A stretch of 30,908 nt of DNA from Acidisphaera sp035272265 (lineage in GTDB: Bacteria > Pseudomonadota > Alphaproteobacteria > Acetobacterales > Acetobacteraceae), in assembly GCA_035272265.1 (NCBI GenBank), contig DATEQV010000201.1:1-30908 (forward strand). Reading direction: 5' to 3'. Numbering within the stretch: the first letter of the stretch is position 1; every line of letters starts with the position of its first letter. This document shows positions 1 to 8,196 of the stretch, piece after piece. Both the position numbers and the translations under genes were made by a program. Below the pieces are notes generated by a model. It was not told the origin of the DNA and searched no databases. It was given only the letters and a program-made list of their open reading frames with translations.

Positions 1-1364
1 TCATCGGCGGCGGCAACGCCGCATTGTGCGCCGCCATCACCGCGCGCGAGGCCGGGTGCAGCGTGCTGTTGCTGGAACATGCGCCGCGGGCGTTCCGCGG
101 CGGCAACAGCCGGCACACGCGCAACCTGCGCGCCATGCATCGCGGACCGACCTCCGTCCTGACCGAGACCTACACGGAGGCGGAATACTGGGACGACCTG
201 TTGCGCGTCACCGGCGGGCAGACCGACGAGCACGTGGCGCGTCTGATGATCCGCGACACGGCGGAAGCGCTCTCCTGGCTCGCCGCGCGCGGCGTCCGCT
301 TCCAGCCCTCGCTCACCGGCACGCTCAACCTCTCGCGCACCAATGCCTTCTTTCTCGGCGGCGGCAAGGCGCTGGTGAACGCGCTGTACGCACACGCGCA
401 GTCTATCGGCGTCGAGATCCTGTACGACAGCGAGGTGCTGGAACTGAAGCTCGACGACGGCGCGGTGGTCGAGGCCGCGGTGTCCAGCAAAGGCTTCCCG
501 GAAACCGTCCGGGCGCGCACCTATGTCGCGTCCTCGGGCGGCTTCCAGGCCAACATCACCTGGCTGCGGGAATACTGGGGCGAGGCCGCCGACAACTTCC
601 GCATCCGCGGCACGCCCTATGCCCAGGGCCGCGTGCTGAAGAACCTGCTCGACCAAGGCGTCGGTTCGATCGGCGACCCCACCCAGTGCCATGCCGTCGC
701 GATCGACGCGCGCGCCCCCAAGTTCGACGGCGGCATCTGCACGCGGCTCGACTGCGTGCCGTTCAGCATCGTCGTCAATCGCAATGCCGAGCGCTTCTAC
801 GACGAGGGCGAGGATGTCTGGCCGAAGCGCTACGCGATCTGGGGCCGGCTGGTCGCAGCGCAGGAGGGCCAGATCGCCTACGCGCTGTTCGACAGCAAGT
901 GCGAGACGCTGTTCATGCCGTCGGTGTTCCCCGACATCCGTGCCGACACGATCGCCGGGCTTGCCGGCAAGCTGGGGCTGGACGCGGCGAGGCTCGAAGC
1001 GACGGTCCATGCCTACAACGACGCCGTGCAGCCCGGGCGCTTCGACGGCAGCAAGCTGGACGGATGCCATACCGAGGGCCTGACCCCGCCCAAGACCAAC
1101 TGGGCACAGAAGCTCGATGCGCCGCCGTATATCGGCTATCCGCTCTGCCCGGGGATCACGTTCACCTATCTCAGCGTGAAGGTCGACGATCGCGCGCGTG
1201 TTCTGATGGACTACGGCCGCCCGACGGCGAACCTGTTCGCGTCGGGCGAGATCATGGCCGGCAACATCCTCGGCAAGGGCTATTGCGCCGGCACCGGCAT
1301 GGCGATCGGCTCCGTGTTCGGCCGCATCGCAGGACAAGAGGCGGCACGCCATGCGCACAACTGA
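1..1364 (+). CDS. tcuA: FAD-dependent tricarballylate dehydrogenase TcuA, 5' partial
   Basis: Flavoprotein of the succinate dehydrogenase/fumarate reductase family that oxidises tricarballylate to cis-aconitate. The 5' end lies outside the window. The frame is open from base 3 and the first visible residues, IGGGNAA, are already the dinucleotide-binding glycine motif, so only a short N-terminus is missing; the TTG at 24 is not the real start. The early GGNSRHTRNLR segment is characteristic of TcuA/CobZ-like proteins, and the C-terminus (GKGYCAGTGMAIG, IAGQEAA) is the usual FAD-domain ending. The stop at 1362-1364 lies inside the start of tcuB, a 14-nt overlap that implies coupled translation. 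Family assignment is strong; substrate is inferred from the tcuB neighbour and the transporters downstream. Confidence 0.88.
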   Translation, partial: IGGGNAALCAAITAREAGCSVLLLEHAPRAFRGGNSRHTRNLRAMHRGPTSVLTETYTEAEYWDDLLRVTGGQTDEHVARLMIRDTAEALSWLAARGVRFQPSLTGTLNLSRTNAFFLGGGKALVNALYAHAQSIGVEILYDSEVLELKLDDGAVVEAAVSSKGFPETVRARTYVASSGGFQANITWLREYWGEAADNFRIRGTPYAQGRVLKNLLDQGVGSIGDPTQCHAVAIDARAPKFDGGICTRLDCVPFSIVVNRNAERFYDEGEDVWPKRYAIWGRLVAAQEGQIAYALFDSKCETLFMPSVFPDIRADTIAGLAGKLGLDAARLEATVHAYNDAVQPGRFDGSKLDGCHTEGLTPPKTNWAQKLDAPPYIGYPLCPGITFTYLSVKVDDRARVLMDYGRPTANLFASGEIMAGNILGKGYCAGTGMAIGSVFGRIAGQEAARHAHN

Positions 1365-2529
1365 GGTGATGCGGGATGCGCGGCGGGCGCTGGATATCTG
1401 CAACGCGTGCCGCTACTGCGAGGGCTTCTGCGCCGTCTTCCCCGCGATGGAGCTGCGGCGCCAGTTCACCAACGCCGATCTGTCGTACCTCGCCAACCTC
1501 TGCCACAACTGCAAGGGCTGCTACTACGCCTGCCAGTACGCGCGCCCGCACCCGTTCGGCGTCAACGTGCCGAAGACCTTCGCTGAGCTGCGCAACGAGT
1601 CGTATGCCGCCTACGCGTGGCCCCGGCCGCTCACCGCGCTGTTCCGGCGCAACGGTCTGGTCGTGTCGCTCGCGACGGCGCTCGGCATCGCGGCCGTGCT
1701 GATCCTGGCGAACCTTTTCGTCCCGCAAACCGCCCTATACGGCGCGCGCACCGGCACGGGTGCGTTCTACGCGGTGATCCCGTGGGGCGTACTGGTGGCG
1801 CTTTCCGCCGCCGCGTTCGCCTTCGCCATCGCCGCGCTCGTCATGGGCGGGATGAGCTTCTGGCGCGACACCGAGACCGGCTCGCTCGGCGACGGCAGGA
1901 CCGTCGGGGCTGCCCTGCGCGACATCCTGACCCTGCGCTACCTCGGCGGCGAAGGGCATGGCTGCAACGATCTCGGCGAGCGGTTCACCCAGGCGCGCCG
2001 CCACCTGCACCACTGTATGTTCTACGGCTTCCTGCTCTGTTTCGCCTCCACCTGCACCGCGACCTTCTACGCCGACGTGCTCGGCCAGGATGCGCCGTAC
2101 GGCATCTTCAGCCTGCCGGTCCTGCTGGGCACCTTCGGCGGCGTGCTGCTCTGCGTCGGCACCGTCGGCCTGATCTGGGCCAAGATCGTCAGCGACCCCG
2201 CGCCTGCCGCGCCGAGCCTGCTGGGCCCCGACTTCGCGCTGCTGTTCCTGCTGCTGCTCGCCGCGCTGACCGGCCTGCTGCTGCTCGCCTTCCGCGCCAC
2301 CGCCGCGATGGGACCGCTGCTGGCGATCCATTTCGGGGTGATTTTGGCATTTTTCCTACTGTTGCCCTACAGTAAGTTCGTCCACGGCATCTACCGCTCG
2401 CTTGCCCTGTTGCGCTGGGCGAAGGAGCGGGATCAGGATGCCGCCGTGCCGTCGCGCCCCGAGCAGCGGGCTCCAGAGTCGGAGAACCTGCGGGTCGCGT
2501 TGACCGCGGCGCCCGGAAACAGGGCGTGA
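1351..2529 (+). CDS. tcuB: Tricarballylate utilisation protein TcuB (4Fe-4S / membrane electron carrier)
   Basis: Partner of TcuA that reoxidises its FADH2 and passes electrons to the membrane. The 392-residue product has two ferredoxin-like cysteine clusters: C17, C20, C23, C27 (CNACRYCEGFC) and C51, C54, C57, C61 (CHNCKGCYYAC). These are followed by several hydrophobic segments from about residue 100 on. Histidines near the membrane part (HHCMFYGF) could ligate haem, which is known for the family but not provable here. The start ATG at 1351 lies within tcuA. The roughly 200 nt to the next gene hold no ORF I trust and no clear promoter. Confidence 0.88.
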   Translation: MRTTEVMRDARRALDICNACRYCEGFCAVFPAMELRRQFTNADLSYLANLCHNCKGCYYACQYARPHPFGVNVPKTFAELRNESYAAYAWPRPLTALFRRNGLVVSLATALGIAAVLILANLFVPQTALYGARTGTGAFYAVIPWGVLVALSAAAFAFAIAALVMGGMSFWRDTETGSLGDGRTVGAALRDILTLRYLGGEGHGCNDLGERFTQARRHLHHCMFYGFLLCFASTCTATFYADVLGQDAPYGIFSLPVLLGTFGGVLLCVGTVGLIWAKIVSDPAPAAPSLLGPDFALLFLLLLAALTGLLLLAFRATAAMGPLLAIHFGVILAFFLLLPYSKFVHGIYRSLALLRWAKERDQDAAVPSRPEQRAPESENLRVALTAAPGNRA

Positions 2530-2729
2530 AAGCCCGAGGCCGAGGGGAAGGAGGACACGCCAATGCTGACCCCTGAAGACCGAACTCGTCGAATTCGTCC
2601 CGCGGTTGGTTCGCCTCGGGCGACCGGGTTCATGCCAAGCATAAACCGAAGCCGTCGTCTTGCCGTGCAAAGCAGATCATAGGCGGAACGCGGCGAAAGA
2701 CCGCGCAGCAAGGGTTAGGAAACCACCAA

Positions 2730-4082
2730 ATGGGCGAGGCAGCTAAAATCTCGGTCGATAGCCCGGCTCAACCATCGCGCCAGGCATTCTGGCCGCAGGG
2801 TTGGTGGAGGATACTCGACTTCAAAATCGGCATCGTGCCGCTGCCGATTTATTTCGTCCTCGTCGCCTTGATCGTCGCATTTGTTCAGATTGGCAACGGC
2901 AAGATCGCCTCGGACCTCTTGACCTCGATCGCCATCCTGGCAGTCGGCGGCTTTACCTGCGGCGAGATCGGCAAGCGCCTTCCCGTGATCAAGCACCTCG
3001 GCGCGGCTGCGATCTTCGCGACGTTTCTTCCTTCCTACCTGGTCTATGCGCATCTCCTGCCTGAACCGATCATCGCGTCGACCAAGGACTTCTTCCGGAC
3101 CAGCAACTTCCTTTATCTCTACATTTGCTGCATCATTGTCGGCAGCATCCTGGGCATGGATCGCACGAGCCTGATCCGTGGCGTCGTCAAGATTTTTGCT
3201 CCGCTGGTTTCTGGCCTGCTCGCCGCCGTCGGCGCGGGAACGCTGATGGGGACGCTGCTGGGCCTGGGAACCTACCACACGTTCTTCTACATCATTGTTC
3301 CGATGATGGGCGGCGGCGTCGGCGAAGGCGTGATCCCGCTCTCGATCGGCTACGCCTTGATCAAGGGCGGCGATCAGGGCGTCATCCTGGCGGAAATCCT
3401 GCCGATGGTGATGATGAGCGGCTTCACCTGCATCGTCTTCTCGGGCCTGTTGAACCATTACGGCAAGCTGAAGCCGCACCTGACCGGCGACGGCCGCATC
3501 ACCCCGGACGGGAACGACATCGGCGACATCAAATCCGCCATCACTGGTTCGATCGACGCGACGACCATCGCCGCGACCGGCGTCACGGCCGTCGCCCTCT
3601 ATCTGGTCGGCGCGCTCGGGCAGAGACTGTTCGACTTCCCGGCGCCCCTGACGATGATCTTCCTGGCCTTCTTCCTGAAGGCGATCAACGCCATCTCGCC
3701 GCAATTGCAGCAAGGCGGTCAGATCATCCAGAAATTCTTCGCGACCGCGGTGACCTATCCGCTGTTGTTCGCGGTGGGCGTGTCCATTACGCCCTGGGAT
3801 AAACTGGTCGGCGCATTCACCATCCTAAATATCATCGTCGTCGTGTTCACCGTCGCGGTCCTGATGACGACCGGCTTCCTGGTGGCGCGCCTCATCAACA
3901 TGTATCCAATCGACGTTGCCGTGGTTTGCTCCTGCTCCGCCGCGCAAGGGGGGACGGGTGATGTCGCGATCCTGACGGCAGCCAACCGGCTGACCTTGCT
4001 GCCGTTCTGTTCGATCGCCACCCGCCTCGGCGGCGCAACCATGGTGACCACGGCGTTGATCCTGATGCGGTTGCTTGGGTAG
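2730..4082 (+). CDS. 2-hydroxycarboxylate (citrate/malate-type) transporter, CitS family
   Basis: Secondary transporter of the 2HCT family (CitS/CimH/MaeN type), usually a Na+- or H+-coupled importer of citrate or malate. The 450-residue length is typical. Two glycine-rich re-entrant loop motifs are visible: MMGGGVGEGVIPLS in the first half and CSAAQGGTGDVAILTAANR near the C-terminus, matching the inverted-repeat GGxG signature. Many hydrophobic helices run between them. The ATG at 2730 follows an AGGGTTAGGA Shine-Dalgarno-like stretch. In the known Salmonella tcu operon the transporter TcuC is an MFS protein, so a 2HCT protein here looks like a replacement. Base composition is less GC-rich than tcuAB. 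Exact substrate is unknown; tricarballylate or citrate are the natural guesses. Confidence 0.87.
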   Translation: MGEAAKISVDSPAQPSRQAFWPQGWWRILDFKIGIVPLPIYFVLVALIVAFVQIGNGKIASDLLTSIAILAVGGFTCGEIGKRLPVIKHLGAAAIFATFLPSYLVYAHLLPEPIIASTKDFFRTSNFLYLYICCIIVGSILGMDRTSLIRGVVKIFAPLVSGLLAAVGAGTLMGTLLGLGTYHTFFYIIVPMMGGGVGEGVIPLSIGYALIKGGDQGVILAEILPMVMMSGFTCIVFSGLLNHYGKLKPHLTGDGRITPDGNDIGDIKSAITGSIDATTIAATGVTAVALYLVGALGQRLFDFPAPLTMIFLAFFLKAINAISPQLQQGGQIIQKFFATAVTYPLLFAVGVSITPWDKLVGAFTILNIIVVVFTVAVLMTTGFLVARLINMYPIDVAVVCSCSAAQGGTGDVAILTAANRLTLLPFCSIATRLGGATMVTTALILMRLLG

Positions 4083-4141
4083 GGCCTTGCGCCCTGCCCG
4101 AAGTCCGCCGCGTCGCCTGACTGCCCTCGGGAGTTCCAGAA

Positions 4142-5143
4142 ATGCGCAGAAGATGGTTCGTCGTTGGCGCGCTTGCGGCGGCTTCCTTGATGGCGGCGCC
4201 CACAGGACGGGCTCAGGAGTACCTATCCGGACCCTTGACGATCGTGGTGCCTTACGCCGAGGGCGGGTCGGCCGACTTCTTCGCGCGCACGCTAGCCGAT
4301 GGACTGGGCAAGAAGTTCGGCCATGAGGTTTCAGTGGAAAACCGGCCCGGCGCTGGAGGGTCCGTGGGCCTACAAATCGTCAGGCACGCGGCTCCCGACG
4401 GCCGCACGCTGCTTCTTGGTCAGACCGGCGAGATCGTCATCCAGCCGTATCTCATGAATCAGCCCGGTCCCATGCCGGACCCGGTCGCCCTCGTGGCGGT
4501 CATGCCGCTCGCCGTTGCCGTGCCAAGCGCCGCGCCGTACAACAACCTTGACGAACTCATCAAAGACGCGCGCTCCGCACCCCGCGGATTAGCCGTCGCC
4601 TCGCCGGGTCGCTTCACGCCAGGCGATCTCGCGATCGAGTTGTTTCGGATCAAGACTGGAGCCAGATTGGCCTCCGTACCGTTCGATGGAGGCGGCCCGG
4701 CCCTGAACGCCCTCACCGACGGCCATGTTGACCTGTATTTTTCTACGCTTCCGTCGGCAATGCCATATGCGCATGCCGGCAAGGTGAAGATTCTGGCGGT
4801 TACTTCCGAAGAACGCTCTCCGATCCTGCCGGATGTGCCCACCGTTCAACAGAGTGGCGTGAGGCGCTTCGCCGTCTCGCAATGGGCGGGAGTATTCGTA
4901 CCGCGCGGAACGCCTGAAAGCATCGTTACCGCGCTCAATCGGGACATCAACGAAGTCCTTACCCGGCCCGAGGTCAAGGAGAAGCTGACGCAGAGTGGCG
5001 CCAAGGTGATGCCCATCTCGAGCGAGGAGTTCAGAGATTTTATCAGGCGCGATGCTAAACTATACCAAGAGCTGCTCGCGGCGGAGTTGTGTTCCGAGTT
5101 CGCCGTCGAGAGCTGTTCAGCAGGGGGCATCTTTTCGCAGTGA
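4142..5143 (+). CDS. Bug/TctC-family tripartite tricarboxylate transporter substrate-binding protein
   Basis: Periplasmic solute-binding protein of the Bug (TctC) family. An arginine-rich N-terminus plus hydrophobic stretch, ending near GRAQEY around residue 25, is a signal peptide. The mature part has the family pattern: LTIVVPYAEGGSADFFAR, ENRPGAGG, VASPGRF, VPFDGGGPALNAL and DVPTVQQSGV. It starts 59 nt after the transporter gene with GGGAG before the ATG, so they are probably co-transcribed. No TctA/TctB membrane genes are next to it, as is common for orphan Bug proteins, which may act in sensing or work with distant permeases. The last ~20 residues after LYQELLAAEL are rich in Cys and Ser and look unlike the usual ending; a late frameshift that extended the C-terminus is possible. 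Confidence 0.9.
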   Translation: MRRRWFVVGALAAASLMAAPTGRAQEYLSGPLTIVVPYAEGGSADFFARTLADGLGKKFGHEVSVENRPGAGGSVGLQIVRHAAPDGRTLLLGQTGEIVIQPYLMNQPGPMPDPVALVAVMPLAVAVPSAAPYNNLDELIKDARSAPRGLAVASPGRFTPGDLAIELFRIKTGARLASVPFDGGGPALNALTDGHVDLYFSTLPSAMPYAHAGKVKILAVTSEERSPILPDVPTVQQSGVRRFAVSQWAGVFVPRGTPESIVTALNRDINEVLTRPEVKEKLTQSGAKVMPISSEEFRDFIRRDAKLYQELLAAELCSEFAVESCSAGGIFSQ

Positions 5144-5242
5144 GAGAGGCGCGTTGCTCGCGCTCACCGCGGCACTGCTGGCGCGCGTCCAGATGCGAAC
5201 CGAGCCGGCCGCCCGTGGGGGCGCCGGCATAACCAGAGGTCT

Positions 5243-5280
5243 CCATTGCCGCCGCGCTCGTCGGCGCGCGGCGGCAATGG
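5243..5280. terminator. Strong hairpin between convergent genes, probable bidirectional terminator
   Basis: A perfect 15-bp stem (5243-5257 with 5266-5280) closes an 8-nt loop. It lies about 100 nt after the Bug gene and 10 nt after the stop of the DUF2147 gene, which run towards each other. Neither side has a T-run, so it is not a textbook intrinsic terminator; position and stem strength are the argument. Confidence 0.5.
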
Positions 5281-5289
5281 GGCGGGCGA

Positions 5290-5775
5290 TCAGTCCACCC
5301 GCTGCCAGACCTGCGTGCGGCCGAGCAGCGAGATGCCGATGAACCCGCGCACGGCAAGCTCCTGGCCGCCATTTCGCAGCGTCATCTTGCAGCGGTAGAC
5401 CTTGCCGTTCTCGGGATCGAGGATGGTGCCGCCGTCCCACTGGTCGCCGTCGCGCTCCAGGCCGCGGATGATGTCCAGACCGATGATCTTCTTGCCCTTG
5501 CGATCATCGGTGCAGTCGTCGCACGTCGTATGCGCGGGGTGCTCCACCAGGCTCTTCTCGACGATGCCGTAGAGCTTGCCGTTCTGCTTGAAGATCTTGA
5601 CGATGGCCTTGGGCTGGTGGGTGTTGTCGTCGATGGTGCGCCACTCGCCGACCGGGCTGGACAGGTCCGCGCCAAAGGCCGGAACCGCCGCCGGAACCAC
5701 CATATATGCGGCCGCGGCTAGCACCACGGCCGACACCAGCCCGGACAGGCCCAAACTTACCCCATGCGACTTCAT
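5290..5775 (-). CDS. Secreted DUF2147 family protein
   Basis: Small exported protein of the DUF2147 family, function unknown. I place the start at 5775 (MKSHGVSL), because a GGGAGG Shine-Dalgarno lies 11 nt before it and the signal peptide begins directly there; the open frame continues 26 codons upstream to 5853 but would bury the signal. The product has 161 residues. A hydrophobic export segment covers about the first 35 residues, followed by the family pattern: SPVGEWRTIDD, IVKIFKQNGKLYGIV, an HTTCDDCTDDRKGKKIIGL segment whose two cysteines could form a disulfide, and a WDGGTILDPENGKVYRC block. It is divergent from rarA and probably a single-gene unit. Confidence 0.85.
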   Translation of the reverse strand: MKSHGVSLGLSGLVSAVVLAAAAYMVVPAAVPAFGADLSSPVGEWRTIDDNTHQPKAIVKIFKQNGKLYGIVEKSLVEHPAHTTCDDCTDDRKGKKIIGLDIIRGLERDGDQWDGGTILDPENGKVYRCKMTLRNGGQELAVRGFIGISLLGRTQVWQRVD

Positions 5776-5799
5776 TCGGATCCCATCCTCCCGCGTCTG

Positions 5800-5819
5800 G
5801 CCCGCCTCATTGGGCGGGC
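5800..5819. repeat. Short palindrome (REP-like) between divergent genes
   Basis: GCCCGCC and GGCGGGC pair around the loop TCATTG, in the 70-nt gap between the DUF2147 gene and rarA. A very similar palindrome, GCCCGC around GTCATT, is found in the infC leader at 26410-26427. The shared TCATTG core suggests a dispersed palindromic repeat; only two copies are visible in this window. Confidence 0.35.
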
Positions 5820-5845
5820 GAAGGAACATACCGTCTTGATCGCCC

Positions 5846-7189
5846 ATGGCCATGCCGCGTTCCCCCGCTGACGCCGACGACCTGTTCGCCGCCGCCGAGC
5901 CGCCGCCCGCTGCGTCCGGCCCAGTCGCCGCGCGGCCCCTCGCGGACCGGCTGCGTCCGCAGGCGCTCGCCGAAGTGGTCGGGCAGGATCACCTGCTCGG
6001 CCCCGACGGCGCGCTGACTCGGATGCTGGCGCGGGGCTCGCTCGCCTCGCTGATCCTCTGGGGCCCGCCGGGGAGCGGGAAGACCACCATCGCCCGGCTG
6101 CTCGCCGACCGCTCGGGCCTGCATTTCGTCCAGCTGTCCGCAGTCTTCTCCGGCGTGGCCGACCTCAAGCGCGCGTTCGAGGAGGCCGCCCGACGGCGCC
6201 GGGCCGGGCAGGGGACGCTCCTGTTCATCGACGAGATCCACCGCTTCAACCGCGCCCAGCAGGACGGCTTCCTGCCGGTGGTGGAGGACGGCACCGTCGT
6301 GCTGGTGGGTGCCACGACCGAAAACCCTTCCTTCGCGCTCAACGGCGCGTTGCTGTCGCGCTGCCAGGTCCTGGTGCTGCGCCGTCTGGACGACAACGCA
6401 CTCGCCCACCTGCTCGCGCGCGCCGAAGCGGACACCGGGCCGTTGCCGCTGACCGAGGCCGGCCGCGACGCGCTGCGCGCGATGGCGGACGGCGACGGCC
6501 GCTACCTGCTGAACATGGTCGAGCAGATCGCCGCCCTGCCGTCCGGCACGCCGCCGCTCGACGCCGCCGCCCTGGCCGAGCTGCTCGCACGCCGTGCGGC
6601 GCTCTACGACAAGGATCGCGAGGAGCACTACAACCTGATCTCCGCGTTGCATAAGTCGCTGCGCGGCTCCGATCCCGACGCCGCTCTCTACTGGTTCGCG
6701 CGCATGCTCACCGGCGGCGAGGACCCGCGCTACATCGCCCGACGCCTGACGCGCTTCGCCGCCGAGGACGTGGGCATGGCCGATCCGCAGGCACTCGCGC
6801 AGACGCTGGCGGCATGGGAAACCTACGAACGTCTCGGCACGCCGGAGGGCGAACTGGCGCTGGCGCAGGCGGTGGTCTATCTGGCGACCGCGCCGAAATC
6901 GAACGCCGTCTATCGCGCGTTCGGCGCGGCCCAGGCGGCGGCCAAGCAGACCGGCAGTCTGATGCCGCCCGCGCACATCCTGAACGCGCCGACCAAGCTG
7001 ATGAAGCGGCTGGGGTACGGCGCCGGCCACGCCTACGACCATGCGGAGGACGAGGCCTTCAGCGGACAGAACTACTTCCCCGACGGCATGCCGCGCCCGA
7101 CGCTCTATCAGCCCACCGACCGCGGCTTCGAGCGCGACATCGCCAAGCGCCTCGCGCACTGGGCGTCGCTGCGGAAGCAGCGAGGATGA
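5846..7189 (+). CDS. rarA: Replication-associated recombination protein RarA (MgsA), AAA+ ATPase
   Basis: AAA+ clamp-loader-like ATPase acting at stalled replication forks. In the 447-residue product the Walker A GPPGSGKT is at 73-80, Walker B LLFIDEIH at about 125-132 and the sensor segment GATTENPSF at about 155-163. The C-terminal oligomerisation part has the typical SALHKSLRGSDPDAALYW and RYIARRLTRFAAEDVG stretches. An alternative ATG two codons later (5852) is equally possible. Its TGA overlaps the ATG of rluC by 4 nt (ATGA), so rarA leads a translationally coupled run. Confidence 0.95.
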   Translation: MAMPRSPADADDLFAAAEPPPAASGPVAARPLADRLRPQALAEVVGQDHLLGPDGALTRMLARGSLASLILWGPPGSGKTTIARLLADRSGLHFVQLSAVFSGVADLKRAFEEAARRRRAGQGTLLFIDEIHRFNRAQQDGFLPVVEDGTVVLVGATTENPSFALNGALLSRCQVLVLRRLDDNALAHLLARAEADTGPLPLTEAGRDALRAMADGDGRYLLNMVEQIAALPSGTPPLDAAALAELLARRAALYDKDREEHYNLISALHKSLRGSDPDAALYWFARMLTGGEDPRYIARRLTRFAAEDVGMADPQALAQTLAAWETYERLGTPEGELALAQAVVYLATAPKSNAVYRAFGAAQAAAKQTGSLMPPAHILNAPTKLMKRLGYGAGHAYDHAEDEAFSGQNYFPDGMPRPTLYQPTDRGFERDIAKRLAHWASLRKQRG

Positions 7190-8196
7190 TCCAGATCCGC
7201 ACGGTGACCGACGACGAGGCGGAAATCCGCCTCGACCGCTGGTTCCGCCGCCACTTCCCCGGCACGACGCAGGGCGTGATCCAACGCCTCTGCCGCACCG
7301 GACAGGTGCGCGTGGACGGCAAGCGCGCCGAGGCCGCGACACGTCTGCTGCCCGGCCAGTCGGTGCGTATCCCGCCCGTCCCGCAAGCCTCCGCTGCGCC
7401 CGCGTCGGCGCCAGCGTCCGACATCGATCCGAACGAGGCGAAGGCGCTGCAACGCGCGGTGCTCTACCGCGACGAGCATCTGATCGTGCTCGACAAGCCG
7501 TTCGGCCTTCCCGTGCAGGGGGGGCCCGGCATCACGCGGCACCTCGATGCGTTGCTCGACGCGCTGCGCTTCGGCGCCGAACGCCCTCGCCTCGTCCACC
7601 GGCTCGATCGCGACACCTCGGGTGCGCTGGTTCTCGCCCGCACGCCGGGCGTGGCGGCCAAACTCGCCGCCGCGTTCCGTGGCCGCGACGTGGAGAAAAC
7701 CTACTGGGCGGTTGTCGCCGGCCGCCCGGTGCCGGCGGAGGGACGCATCGACCTGCCGCTGCGCCGCATCACCGGCACGGCGGCCTCCGAAGGCCGCGGC
7801 GAACGCACCGCACCGGCCGAACGCGACGATCCCGATGCGGCGCGCGCGCTCACCGACTACCGCACGCTCGATCATGCCGGGCGCAAGCTCGCCTGGCTGG
7901 AGCTGCGCCCGCTCACCGGCCGGACGCACCAGTTGCGCGTGCACTGCGTCGCCCTCGGCGCGCCGATCCTCGGCGACGTGAAATACGAGCGCCCCGACCA
8001 GAACAACGCCTTCGCCGCGACCGTGGAAGGCTTGCCGTCCGGCCTGCACCTGCACGCCCGCGCGTTGCGCCTGCCGCATCCGGCCGGCGGAACCCTGTAC
8101 GTCGAGGCCGACCTGCCGCCGCACATGCGCGAGACGTTCCGCATCCTCGGCTTCCACGCGCCGCCCGCTGCCACGCCGCAGCGTCGCGGCTTCTAG
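7186..8196 (+). CDS. rluC: RluC-type 23S rRNA pseudouridine synthase
   Basis: RluA-family pseudouridine synthase, probably modifying 23S rRNA at the RluC positions. An S4-like RNA-binding domain covers about residues 14-62, followed by a Pro/Ala-rich linker and the catalytic domain. The catalytic HRLDRDTSG motif is at 138-146, with D141 the expected nucleophile, and GRTHQLRVH with GAPILGDVKY closes the active site. I take the start at 7186 in the ATGA overlap with rarA; a longer open frame exists upstream but lies inside rarA. The last ~37 codons of this gene are duplicated as a relic in front of the second asmA-like gene (11771-11883). Confidence 0.93.
   Translation: MIQIRTVTDDEAEIRLDRWFRRHFPGTTQGVIQRLCRTGQVRVDGKRAEAATRLLPGQSVRIPPVPQASAAPASAPASDIDPNEAKALQRAVLYRDEHLIVLDKPFGLPVQGGPGITRHLDALLDALRFGAERPRLVHRLDRDTSGALVLARTPGVAAKLAAAFRGRDVEKTYWAVVAGRPVPAEGRIDLPLRRITGTAASEGRGERTAPAERDDPDAARALTDYRTLDHAGRKLAWLELRPLTGRTHQLRVHCVALGAPILGDVKYERPDQNNAFAATVEGLPSGLHLHARALRLPHPAGGTLYVEADLPPHMRETFRILGFHAPPAATPQRRGF

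Noticed and set aside
5052..5342. Plus-strand ORF overlapping the end of the Bug gene
   Set aside because: Crosses the strong hairpin at 5243-5280 and has no motif; considered only as evidence that the Bug C-terminus may have shifted frame.
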